Assembly (NCBI GenBank): GCA_950295325.1
Contig: OX485809.1
Coordinates: 19,608,144 to 19,672,143 of the forward strand
Source of the DNA: Polytrichum commune
Lineage: Eukaryota; Streptophyta; Polytrichopsida; Polytrichales; Polytrichaceae
Reading direction: 5' to 3'
Length of the DNA: 64,000 bases
The position numbers and the translations under genes were made by a program. Position 1 is the first letter of the stretch, and every line of letters begins with the position of its first letter. Below the pieces are notes generated by a model. It worked only from the letters and a program-made list of their open reading frames with translations. It searched no databases and was not told the origin of the DNA. Shown piece after piece: positions 23,985 to 37,100 of this stretch.

Positions 23985-24360
23985 TGGGTAGGTACGCAAA
24001 AGTCAACATAATCAAATTCACAATATGGAGGTGCTCAGTGTTCAAAATATTGTTGGAGTTGATTCAGGCATCATCTGCAGATTTGCTAATTTTGTGCGTA
24101 TGGACAAGTGTTCTCTTGTGATAGTATATCGCGCAGGTTCCTAAGTCAACATGGTACTTTGACCTACAAAACCGATATTCCTCAGGGTGCTCTCATTTGA
24201 GGGATCTCGAAGGCCGCCGGATGTACATGGAGAAGTTACTGAGGTCACGAACGCGCGTTCGTAAATGCATGTGGCGTTCTCGGATTTCTGATTTCGTCGT
24301 CGGTTGTATGTGGACAGGCGCTGGTCCGAACAGCAGGGCCCTCCTGGACGACTAACGAGT
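23905..24360 (-). pseudogene. Diverged partial duplicate of the DGQHS gene 3' end
   Basis: This stretch aligns by eye with about 14580-15060: shared words include GGGTCGCA, CAACATAATC, CCTACAAAAC, GGATCTCGAAGGCC against GCTCTCGCAAGGCC, and GGTCCGAACAGCAGG against GGACCGAGCAGCAGG. It covers the last intron, last exon and 3' flank. Frames are broken. The palindromes at 23963-23984 and 24245-24264 match those at 14645-14664 and 14948-14967 in position, so they predate the duplication. Confidence 0.7.
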
Positions 24361-24587
24361 GTTCTCCTCTTTGTCCATGTATTGTTTACATTAGTGAACA
24401 ACCTAGACGTATGCTTAAAACGTTTTTTTGGGACGCGCGTTCGTCTTTGTGCATGAGGTTCTCCAATGGTGCACCAAAATTTGTTTGTCAATTTTGGGCC
24501 ATTTATCTCCACATATATTCTATCCTCTCTTGTATGCATTGCGGTGGTGGTTGGGTTGATCATGTCCTGGTGGTTGGTCTAGGCTGT

Positions 24588-27500
24588 ATGGCGTTGCATG
24601 TGGGTGATAGTTCATTGGAGTTGTCGACGTATGCATCGTCATCCGATGCTGAATGTGAACTGTCTTCCCCGTCGGCAGATAGTAATGGTGTGCCAAACGT
24701 GAGGGGGGTGTTTGTGGATACATCCTCCCATGAATCTTTGGAAGTCCACGAACAATCTCTGCATTCCGGAGATGACCACGATGACATTCCGTTGTGTGCC
24801 GGTTTCGGGAGGGAGCAATGGGTTGGCCTTGATGTCGTTCTACTCAACGAGGTTGGTGTCCCGGTGGCAGATGGTATATGTAGAAACTCCAATCCCCGTG
24901 ATTGTGTCGATGCCAACGCCCTAGGTCTCGATGATGTTGGCGTGTGCATCTTGAACTCTTTGCTTCCGGTAGAGTTCCCGGTGACATGGAGATTTTCCTT
25001 GCGTCGATGGCCGCTTCGTCGAGTTCTACATGAGGAAGTGAGTTTGTGGGATCATGAGCGGCGGCATAAGCAAACACAATTAGCTTTGTTGGCCACAACA
25101 CGTCCTCGCAAAGGCCTCCGTAGATATGATTCAAACCGTGTGCCTCGCGGAGATAAGGAGCGTCGACGGGATCGGCTTTTGGGGGACGAATCTATCCGTC
25201 TAGTGTCCGGCAAGGATTGTTGCGCGAGGAAATGTTGCCAATTTTTCCCGCGGGAGAAAATTAGATCTCTGCGTCAAGAGATGTGGCTTGCGGATTTTCG
25301 TATGAGGTCGGCTAAGAAACTCGAGGTCCACAGAAATTTGCACCTTGATACCCATGGGCATAAGGTGGTGACACTTGAGAATGTTGATGTGTGTTGTACA
25401 GCGTGGTATACCATCCACGCCGTCTCCAAGGCTGACTTTTATAGGTTTCGAAAATATTCATCGTTGGGTCGCCGCTCTCGATTTCATGGCAACTCGGGCA
25501 CAAAGAAACCTAGGGAGGCTACACTGCAAGCGTCCGCGACACTATCCACCATCATAGTGCCATTGGCCGATGCAATGCCCCACAAGACGAGGACATTGTC
25601 GTCAGGGGAGAAGGTTGTTCAAATGGTGTTGCCCACGGGCACAAAATGGAAGAACATCTTAACGGACATCAATGAAGTGGGTCGCATAGCGGGATGTGGG
25701 CCCATTTCTTTGTCCAAGTTGAGTGTGATTAAAAACCAGCAGTTTGCGGAATACATTCTGAAAAGACCCGGGGACAAGTTCGCTAGATGTACGACGTGTG
25801 AAAAATACAAAGGTCTTCGAGACGCCCACCCCATAGGCACTGAATCTCATTCCAGACACCAGAAAAAATATATTGAACATGTCAACAATCAAGAGGCACA
25901 CCGTCAAGATTACTATAAGAATCGTGCTCTATCCATAATGAGGCCCACAGAGGTTCTAACAGTCATCCATGATAAAATGGACCACGCCAAGACCGCATGC
26001 CCTTGTTATGCACGCAAAATAAAGGCCACGGATGGTCTCTTCAAGTTGCCCGTAGCTGTCACAGGTTTGTATGAAATCACAACTACGTGTTTAAAGTCTA
26101 TCCAATTTTCTTGGGTGTGTTTGGCAAATGTCCAACTCCATACATCCGTTTAGTGGTTATTTGATTATTTTGGTCACGCATCGTTTGTTTTTTCCAGGTA
26201 TGATTGCCCACGGCCATGGGGACGTAAAGTATGCCCATTATGGTTTGGATTTTTACCCTGGGGATGCTAACCACACGGTGGGTTCATTTGCAAAACTGTT
26301 GCGCGATCTTGAGAAGCCACCGGTACATTCTTCCCGTGCACTTTTTGATGGTTGTGGAACCACATCCCTTTATGAGGCAGTGCTTTTGGGGAAGGAGGTT
26401 TGTATGTCGTCATTGCCAGAACCACCCGGAGAGCCCATTTGTGCAAAACCATTGCCTCCAACTCTCCACATTCAACTTGATAATTGTGCGAAGGACAACA
26501 AATGTCGATACGTATTTTGTTTTTGGTCATTGTTCGTGGCGAAAGGAATCTTCAAGGAGGTGTTTGTGTCTTTCTTGATGGTGGGACATACACACGACGA
26601 CATTGATGCATCATTCGGACGGTGGAGCATGAAGTTGCATGAAGAAGATTTTCCAACCATACCTCTTCTTATGAAATCGTATATGGATTTGGACCATATG
26701 CCAGCAATTCCGCACTTGATTGAAGAAGTACCAAATTTCAAGGCCTTCATCAAGCCATACATGTTGAAGGGAGGGGACCGTTTGGTGGGGCATACCAAAG
26801 CACAACAATTCCGATTTTATATGAGGGACGATGGTCTCCCGGCCATGCAATTCAAGCTTTTGTGCACATCTCCTAATTGGGGCCCGGATGATGGTATACT
26901 CGTATGGCGTCAAGACAATGATGGGAAATGTTTGGTCCCGGATGGGGAACCAAAGCCTTGCAAACCCGAACCCATGAGGAATGGGCCGGAAATCATCAAA
27001 GGCATATCCGGATTCATTGAATATTGGAAAGAGTTGTGCGAGGAGGACATCACAAGACGTGTTAGAGATACCCATGAACCGTTGATCGCGTATTGGGATC
27101 GCATTCGCTCAGCCTTGATGACACTTGGTGGCGACACCCGTACGACTTTGACACAAGGATTTTGGCCACAAAGTCGTTTGACGGTTGTCGAGTCCGATAC
27201 TATGTTTTTCAGCAATGGAGACGTTCGTGAAGAGTTCGCAATGGACGAGCATTACGTTGGCCCTGCCCGCAATCGACCGGCACCGTCGTTTCGTGTAGGT
27301 GTTGATTGCCATGAAGGGTATTTGGTCCTCGTACGAGCTGGGGATGAGGAGCATCCCAAGCCAATTTGGTTGGTAAAAGCATTGTCTTCACCCAATTTTG
27401 TTCGAACTAGCCCCAACTTTCGTCAAATTGAGGTGGAATATTGTCGTCCAAGCACTAAAGACCACAACGTGCTCCGCACTTATTTAGGTTGGGACACCAA

Positions 27501-27717
27501 AAAGAATTTTAAGTGGACAGTGGACTCAGCGTACACACCGGTTTGGATAAACACGGATACTATACTTTGTGCTTGGAAGCCGCGCAAAGGTTCCAACACA
27601 GAAGCAATGACCATCCCCCAAAAACATATAGATTTTGCCAAAGACAACTTGGCACGTATTGCAGCTGCGGAAAATGACGCCGAGAATGGATATGAAGCGG
27701 AAGATGGAGATGGGTAA
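24588..27717 (+). CDS. DUF7869-type transposase (RNase H-like fold)
   Basis: Two exons, 24588-26064 and 26198-27717 (donor CACAG/GTTTGT, acceptor TTTTTTCCAG, phase 1), give about 998 residues from the ATG at 24588. The frame is open upstream to 24411, so the exact start is uncertain. The N-terminal third is acidic. A basic Cys-bearing region (CCARKCCQF) precedes a CxxC (CTTCEKYKG). Acidic residues expected for the catalytic site appear as IHDKMDHAK (D462), HIQLDNCAKDNK (D587) and VGHTHDDIDASFGRW (D626/627/629). The last of these is the hallmark I associate with DUF7869 proteins, common in plant and protist genomes and widely regarded as transposon-derived. The frame is intact, unlike other mobile genes here, so the element may be young or active. 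It probably cuts the element's own inverted repeats in the nucleus. Confidence 0.8.
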
Positions 27718-28093
27718 ACATAACATAGGTGAAAGTTAACGGCGGGAAAAAACATTAGTACTTAGTAGTCTTGGTTTTTAATAGACTTAGTAGACTTGTC
27801 ACACTCCATTGTGGTATACGTTTGGGATGTGCCATCCAAAACCATAAGAACCTTACTTATGGGATGCGCACCCCAAACTCTATAATGACATAAACCATTT
27901 GTTTTTTATATTCGCTTGTTATTTTCCACATGAAGTTCACGTTTTCATTATAATTGCAATTTTCTATTTTTAGTATTAGGAATATTCTTTACGTGCGAAT
28001 TTTTGAATTGTCATGTTCTTGATGTTCCCAACATTCCATATGCCCACAATATTGGCATCCCAAACTATGGGCATATTTTATTTTGAGACTTTC
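27718..28093. other. Right subterminal region with a hairpin
   Basis: AT-rich and non-coding. GAGACTTT-CA-AAAGTCTC at 28085-28102 forms a perfect 8-bp stem that overlaps the terminal repeat. Related words GGGATGTGCCATCC, GGGATGCGCACCCC and TGGCATCCCA recur at 27820-28060 and may be transposase-binding sites. Confidence 0.5.
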
Positions 28094-28122
28094 AAAAGTC
28101 TCCGATTAACGAATATAGTGTT
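28094..28122 (-). repeat. Right terminal inverted repeat
   Basis: Reverse complement begins AACACTATATTCG and ends GGAGACTTTT; 26 of 29 positions match the left end. Followed by ACAT. Confidence 0.9.
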
Positions 28123-31100
28123 ACATCAGTTTGACCTTAATACTAGCATATCTAGACCTAACATTAGATTGCACTTCAAACACACATGTTTGGTGTCAAA
28201 TCAGAGTACCCTTATACCAAATAAATGTAGATTTCCATATCAAATATCATTGTAGGGTTTACAGTTTGAATACCAAAAATTGTGTCTCGGCACCGAGACA
28301 CTCAAACTCGGCCCTGGAATTTCAAATATTTCTAAAATTAAATCACATTACTCGTATACCCACAAGTCCAAACTTACCTCATATCAGATTGCACTTGTAA
28401 CCCACATATCTAACCTCACATCAGTTTGACCTTAATAGTAGCATATGTAGACCTCACATCAGATTGCACTTCAAACACACATGTTTGGTGTCAAAGCAGA
28501 GTACCCTTATACCAAATAAATCTAGATTTCCATATCAAATATCATTGTGGGGTTTACAGTTTGAATACCAAAAATTGTGTCTCGGCACCGAGACACTCAA
28601 ACTCGGCCCTGGAATTTCAAAAATTTCTAAGCTTACATCAAATCACCCTTATACCCACAAGTCCAAACTTACCTCATATCAAATTGCACTTGTAACCCAC
28701 ATATCTAACCTCACATCAGTTTGACCTTAATACTAGCATATCTAGACCTCACATCAAATTTCACTTCAAACCCACATTTTTGGTATCAAATCAAAGTACC
28801 CTTATACCAAATAAATCTAGATTTCCATATCAAATATCATTGTAGGGTTTACAGTTTGAATACCAAAAATTGTGTCTCGGCACCGAGACACTCAAACTCG
28901 GCCCTGGAATTTCAAATATATCTAAGCTTACATCAAATCACCCTTATACCCACAAGTCCAAACTAACGTCATATCAGATTGCACTTGTAACCCACATATC
29001 TAACCTCACATCAGTTTGACCTTAATAGTAGCATATGTAGACCTCACATCAGATTGCGCTTCAAACACACATGTTTGGTGTCAAATCAGAGTACCCTTAT
29101 ACCAAATAAATGTAGATTTCCATATCAAATATCATTGTAGGGTTTACAGTTTGAATACCAAAAATTGTGTCTCGGCACCGAGACACTCAAACTCGGCCCT
29201 GGAATTTCAAAAATTTCTAAGCTTACATCAAATCACCCTTATACCCACAAGTCCAAACTTACCTCATATCAGATTGCACTTGTAACCCACATATCTAACC
29301 TCACATCAGTTTGACCTTAATAGTAGCATATCTAGACCTCACATTAGATTGCACTTCAAACACACATGTTTGGTGTCAAATCAGAGTACCCTTATACCAA
29401 ATAAATCTAGATTTCCATATCAAATATCATTGTAGGGTTTACAGTTTGAATACCAAAAATTGTGTCTCGGCACCGAGACACTCAAACTCGGCCCTGGAAT
29501 TTCAAATATTTCGAAAATTAAATCACATTACTCGTATACCCACAAGTCCAAACTAACGTCATATCAGATTGCACTTGTAACCCACATATCTAACCTCACA
29601 TCAGTTTGACCTTAATAGTAGCATATGTACACCTCACATCAGATTGCACTTCAAACACACATGTTTGGTGTCAAAGCAGAGTACCCTTATACCAAATAAA
29701 TCTAGATTTCCATATCAAATATCATTGTAGGGTTTACAGTTTGAATACCAAAAATTGTGTCTCGGCACCGAGACACTCAAACTCGGCCCTGGAATTTCAA
29801 ATATTTCTAAGCTTACATCAAATCACCCTTATACCCACAAGACCAAACTTACGTAATATCAGATTGCACTTGTAACCCACATATCTAACCTCACATCAGT
29901 TTGACCTTAATACTAGCATATGTAGACCTCACATCAGATTGCACTTCAAACACACATGTTTGGTGTCAAATCAGAGTACCCTTATACCAAATAAATCTAG
30001 ATTTCCATATCAAATATCATTGTAGGGTTTACAGTTTGAATACCAAAAATTGTGTCTCAGCACCCAGACAATCAAACTCGGCCCTGGAATTTCAAAAATT
30101 TCTAAGCTTACATCAAATCACCCTTATACCCACAAGTCCAAACTTACGTCATATCAGATTGCACTTGTAACCCACATATCTAACCTCACATCAGTTTGAC
30201 CTTAATACTAGCATATCTAGACCTAACACTGGATTCCACTTCAAACACACATGTTTGGTGTCAAATCAGAGTACCCTTATACCAAATAAATCTAGATTTC
30301 CATATCAAATATCATTGTAGGGTTTACAGTTTGAATACCAAAAATTGTGTCTCGGCACCCAGACACTCAAACTCGGCCCTGGAATTTCAAAATTTTCTAA
30401 GCTTACATCAAATCACCCTTATACCCACAAGTCCAAACTAACCTCATATCATATTGCACTTGTAACCCACATATCTAACCTCACATCAGTTTGACCTTAA
30501 TACTGGCATATCTAGACCTCACATTAGATTGCACTTCAAACACACATGTTTGGTGTCAAATCAGAGTACCCTTATACCAAATAAATCTAGATTTCCATAT
30601 CAAATATCATTGTAGGGTTTACAGTTTGAATACCAAAAATTGTGTCTCGGCACCGAGACACTCAAACTCGGCCCTGGAATTTCAAATATTTCGAAAATTA
30701 AATCACATTACTCGTATACCCACAAGTCCAAACTAACGTCATATCAGATTGCACTTGTAACCCACATATCTAACCTCACATCAGTTTGACCTTAATAGTA
30801 GCATATGTAGACCTCACATCAGATTGCACTTCAAACACACATGTTTGGTGTCAAAGCAGAGTACCCTTATACCAAATAAATCTAGATTTCCATATCAAAT
30901 ATCATTGTAGGGTTTACAGTTTGAATACCAAAAATTGTGTCTCGGCACCGAGACACTCAAACTCGGCCCTGGAATTTCAAAAATTTCTAAGCTTACATCA
31001 AATCACCCTTATACCCACAAGTCCAAACTTACCTCATATCAGATTGCACTTGTAACCCACATATCTAACCTCACATCAGTTTGACCTTAATAGTAGCATA

Positions 31101-34100
31101 TCTAGACCTCACATTAGATTGCACTTCAAACACACATGTTTGGTGTCAAATCAGAGTACCCTTATACCAAATAAATCTAGATTTCCATATCAAATATCAT
31201 TGTAGGGTTTACAGTTTGAATACCAAAAATTGTGTCTCGGCACCGAGACACTCAAACTCGGCCCTGGAATTTCAAATATTTCGAAAATTAAATCACATTA
31301 CTCGTATACCCACAAGTCCAAACTAACGTCATATCAGATTGCACTTGTAACCCACATATCTAACCTCACATCAGTTTGACCTTAATAGTAGCATATGTAC
31401 ACCTCACATCAGATTGCACTTCAAACACACATGTTTGGTGTCAAAGCAGAGTACCCTTATACCAAATAAATCTAGATTTCCATATCAAATATCATTGTAG
31501 GGTTTACAGTTTGAATACCAAAAATTGTGTCTCGGCACCGAGACACTCAAACTCGGCCCTGGAATTTCAAATATTTCTAAGCTTACATCAAATCACCCTT
31601 ATACCCACAAGACCAAACTTACGTAATATCAGATTGCACTTGTAACCCACATATCTAACCTCACATCAGTTTGACCTTAATACTAGCATATGTAGACCTC
31701 ACATCAGATTGCACTTCAAACACACATGTTTGGTGTCAAATCAGAGTACCCTTATACCAAATAAATCTAGATTTCCATATCAAATATCATTGTAGGGTTT
31801 ACAGTTTGAATACCAAAAATTGTGTCTCAGCACCCAGACAATCAAACTCGGCCCTGGAATTTCAAAAATTTCTAAGCTTACATCAAATCACCCTTATACC
31901 CACAAGTCCAAACTTACGTCATATCAGATTGCACTTGTAACCCACATATCTAACCTCACATCAGTTTGACCTTAATACTAGCATATCTAGACCTAACACT
32001 GGATTCCACTTCAAACACACATGTTTGGTGTCAAATCAGAGTACCCTTATACCAAATAAATCTAGATTTCCATATCAAATATCATTGTAGGGTTTACAGT
32101 TTGAATACCAAAAATTGTGTCTCGGCACCCAGACACTCAAACTCGGCCCTGGAATTTCAAAATTTTCTAAGCTTACATCAAATCACCCTTATACCCACAA
32201 GTCCAAACTAACCTCATATCATATTGCACTTGTAACCCACATATCTAACCTCACATCAGTTTGACCTTAATACTGGCATATCTAGACCTCACATTAGATT
32301 GCACTTCAAACACACATGTTTGGTGTCAAATCAGAGTACCCTTATACCAAATAAATCTAGATTTCCATATCAAATATCATTGTAGGGTTTACAGTTTGAA
32401 TACCAAAAATTGTGTCTCGGCACCGAGACACTCAAACTCGGCCCTGGAATTTCAAATATTTCGAAAATTAAATCACATTACTCGTATACCCACAAGTCCA
32501 AACTAACGTCATATCAGATTGCACTTGTAACCCACATATCTAACCTCACATCAGTTTGACCTTAATAGTAGCATATGTAGACCTCACATCAGATTGCACT
32601 TCAAACACACATGTTTGGTGTCAAAGCAGAGTACCCTTATACCAAATAAATCTAGATTTCCATATCAAATATCATTGTAGGGTTTACAGTTTGAATACCA
32701 AAAATTGTGTCTCGGCACCGAGACACTCAAACTCGGCCCTGGAATTTCAAATATTTCTAAGCTTACATCAAATCACCATTATACCCACAAGACCAAACTT
32801 ACGTAATATCAGATTGCACTTGTAACCCACATATCTAACCTCACATCAGTTTGACCTTAATACTAGCATATGTAGACCTCACATCAGATTGCACTTCAAA
32901 CACACATGTTTGGTGTCAAAGCAGAGTACCCTTATACCAAATAAATCTAGATTTCCATATCAAATATCATTGTAGGGTTTACAGTTTGAATACCAAAAAT
33001 TGTGTCTCGGCACCCAGACACTCAAACTCGGCCCTGGAATTTCAAATATATCTAAGCTTACATCAAATCACCCTTATACCCACAAGTCCAAACTTACCTC
33101 ATATCAGATTGCACTTGTAACCCACATATCTAACCTCACATCAGTTTGACCTTAATACTAGCATATCTAGACCTTACATTAGATTGCACTTCAAACACAC
33201 ATGTTTGGTGTCAAGTCAGAGTACCCTTATACCAAATAAATCTAGATTTCCATATCAAATATCATTGTAGGGTTTACAGTTTGAATACCAAAAATTGTGT
33301 CTCGGCACCGAGACACTCAAACTCGGCCCTGGAATTTCAAATATTTCTAAGCTTACATCAAATCACCCTTATACCCACAAGTCCAAACTTACCTCATATC
33401 AGATTGCACTTGTAACCCACATATCTAACGTCACATCAGTTTGACCTTAATACTACCATATCTAGACCTCACATCAGATTGCACTTCAAACACACATGTT
33501 TGGTGTCAAATCAGAGTACCCTTATACCAAATAAATCTAGATTTCCATATCAAATATCATTGTAGGGTTTACAGTTTGAATACCAAAAATTGTGTCTCGG
33601 CACCGAGACACTCAAACTCGGCCCTGGAATTTCAAATATTTCGAAAATTAAATCACATTACTCGTATACCCACAAGTCCAAACTAACGTCATATCAGATT
33701 GCACTTGTAACCCACATATCTAACCTCACATCAGTTTGACCTTAATAGTAGCATATGTAGACCTCACATCAGATTGCACTTCAAACACACATGTTTGGTG
33801 TCAAAGCAGAGTACCCTTATACCAAATAAATCTAGATTTCCATATCAAATATCATTGTAGGGTTTACAGTTTGAATACCAAAAATTGTGTCTCGGCACCG
33901 AGACACTCAAACTCGGCCCTGGAATTTCAAATATTTCTAAGCTTACATCAAATCACCATTATACCCACAAGACCAAACTTACGTAATATCAGATTGCACT
34001 TGTAACCCACATATCTAACCTCACATCAGTTTGACCTTAATACTAGCATATGTAGACCTCACATCAGATTGCACTTCAAACACACATGTTTGGTGTCAAA

Positions 34101-37100
34101 GCAGAGTACCCTTATACCAAATAAATCTAGATTTCCATATCAAATATCATTGTAGGGTTTACAGTTTGAATACCAAAAATTGTGTCTCGGCACCCAGACA
34201 CTCAAACTCGGCCCTGGAATTTCAAATATATCTAAGCTTACATCAAATCACCCTTATACCCACAAGTCCAAACTTACCTCATATCAGATTGCACTTGTAA
34301 CCCACATATCTAACCTCACATCAGTTTGACCTTAATACTAGCATATCTAGACCTTACATTAGATTGCACTTCAAACACACATGTTTGGTGTCAAGTCAGA
34401 GTACCCTTATACCAAATAAATCTAGATTTCCATATCAAATATCATTGTAGGGTTTACAGTTTGAATACCAAAAATTGTGTCTCGGCACCGAGACACTCAA
34501 ACTCGGCCCTGGAATTTCAAATATTTCTAAGCTTACATCAAATCACCCTTATACCCACAAGTCCAAACTTACCTCATATCAGATTGCACTTGTAACCCAC
34601 ATATCTAACGTCACATCAGTTTGACCTTAATACTACCATATCTAGACCTCACATCAGATTGCACTTCAAACACACATGTTTGGTGTCAAATCAGAGTACC
34701 CTTATACCAAATAAATCTAGATTTCCATATCAAATATCATTGTAGGGTTTACAGTTTGAATACCACAAATTGTGTCTCGGCACCGAGACACTCAAACTCG
34801 GCCCTAGAATTTCAAATATTTCTAAGCTTACATCAAATCACCAGTATACCCACAAGAACAAACTTACCTCATATCATATTGAACTTGTAACCAACATATC
34901 ATATTGGACTTTTAGCCAACATATCTAACCTCACATCAGTTTGACCTTAATACTAGCATGTCTAGACCTAACATTAGATTGCACTTCAAACACACATGTT
35001 TGGTGTCAAATCAGAGTACCCTTATACCAAATAAATCTAGATTTCCATATCAAATATCATTGTAGGGTTTACAGTTTGAATACCAAAAATTGTGTCTCGG
35101 CACCCAGACACTCAAACTCGTCCCTAGAATTTCAAATATTTCTAAGCTTACATCAAATCACCAGTATACCCACAAGAACAAACTTACCTCATCTCATATT
35201 GAACTTGTAACCAACATATCATATTGGACTTGTAGCCAACATATCTAACCTCACATCAGTTTGACCTTAATACTAGCATATCTAGACCTAACATTAGATT
35301 GCACTTCAAACACACATGTTTGGTGTCAAATCAGAGTACCCTTATACCAAATAAATCTAGATTTCCATATCTAATATCATTGTAGGGTTTACAGTTTGAA
35401 TACCACAAATTGTGTCTCGGCACGGAGACACTCAAACTCGGCCCTGGAATTTCAAATATTTCTAAGCTTACATCAAATCACCCTTATACCCACAAGTCCA
35501 AACTTACCTCATATCAGATTGCACTTGTAACCCACATATCTAACCTCACATCAGTTTGACCTTAATAGTAGCATATATAGACCTAACATTAGATTGCACT
35601 TCAAACACACATGTTTGGTGTCAAATCAGAGTACTTTTATACCAAATAAATGTAGATTTCCATATCAAATATCATTGTATGGTTTACAGTTTGAATACCA
35701 AAAATTGTGTCTCGGCACCGAGACACTCAAACTCGGCCCTAGAATTTCAAATATTTGGAATATTAAATCACATTACTCGTATACCCACAAGTCCAAACGA
35801 ACCTCATATTAGATTGCACTTGTAACCCACATATCTAACCTCACATCAGTTTGACCTTAATACTAGCATATCTAGACCTAACATTAGATTGCACTTCAAA
35901 CACACATGTTTGGTGTCAAATCAGAGTACCCTTATACCAAATAAATGTAGATTTCCATATCAAATATCATTGTAGGGTTTACAGTTTGAATACCAAAAAT
36001 TGTGTCTCGGCACCGAGACACTCAAACTAGGCCCTAGAATTTCAAATATTTCTAAGCTTACATCAAATCACCAGTATACCCACAAGAACAAACTTACCTC
36101 ATATCATATTGAACTTGTAACCAACATATCATATTGGACTTTTAGCCGACATATCTAACCTCACATCAGTTTGACCTTAATACTAGCATGTCTAGACCTA
36201 ACATTAGATTGCACTTCAAACACACATGTTTGGTGTCAAATCAGAGTACCCTTATACCAAATAAATGTAGATTTCCATATCAAATATCATTGTAGGGTTT
36301 ACAGTTTGAATACCAAAAATTGTGTCTCGGCACCCAGACACTCAAACTCGGCCCTAGAATTTCAAATATTTCTAAGCTTACATCAAATCACCAGTATACC
36401 CACAAGAACAAACTTACCTCATCTCATATTGAACTTGTAACCAACATATCATATTGGACTTGTAGCCAACATATCTAACCTCACATCAGTTTGACCTTAA
36501 TACTAGCATATCTAGACCTAACATTAGATTGCACTTCAAACACACATGTTTGGTGTCAAATCAGAGTACCCTTATACCAAATAAATGTAGATTTCCATAT
36601 CAAATATCATTGTAGGGTTTACAGTTTGAATACCAAAAATTGTGTCTCGGCACCCAGACACTCAAACTCGGCCCTAGAATTTCAAATATTTCTAAGCTTA
36701 CATCAAATCACCAGTATACCCACAAGTCCAAACTTACCTCATATCATATTGCACTTGTAACCCACATATCTAACCTCACATCAGTTTGACCTTAATACTA
36801 GCATATCTAGACCTTACATTAGATTGCACTTCAAACACACATGTTTGGTGTCAAATCAGAGTACCCTTATACCAAATAAATCTAGATTTCCATATCAAAT
36901 ATCATTGTATGGTTTACAGTTTGAATACCAAAAATTGTGTCTCGGCACCGAGACACTCAAACTCGGCCCTAGAATTTCAAATATTTCTAAAATTAAATCA
37001 CATTACTCGTATACCCATAAGTCCAAACTAACCTCATATCAGATTGCACTTGTAACCCACATATCTAACCTCACATCAGTTTGACCTTAATAGTAGCATA

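Larger units (their letters stand above)
12107..28122. mobile_element. 16-kb terminal-inverted-repeat DNA element inserted in the satellite
   Basis: The element is 16,016 bp. Its ends are 29-bp inverted repeats (26 of 29 matching) and it is flanked by ACAT on both sides (12103-12106 and 28123-28126). The monomer starting at 11816 should be followed by one at 12111; deleting the element and one ACAT puts the next monomer start (28131) exactly there, so the boundaries are secure. The termini contain CACTA...TAGTG as in CACTA elements, but the simplest duplication is 4 bp, not the usual 3. Alternative parsing gives 2 or 3 bp because the first and last element bases overlap the target. Contents: HAD-like ORF, DGQHS gene, 3.2 kb of non-coding AT-rich DNA, a partial duplicate of the DGQHS gene end, and a DUF7869-type transposase gene. 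The superfamily is left open. Confidence 0.88.

Noticed and set aside
12107-28122. Calling the element a standard CACTA (CMC) transposon from its CACTA...TAGTG ends
   Set aside because: The transposase looks DUF7869-like and the simplest target duplication is 4 bp, so the superfamily is left open.
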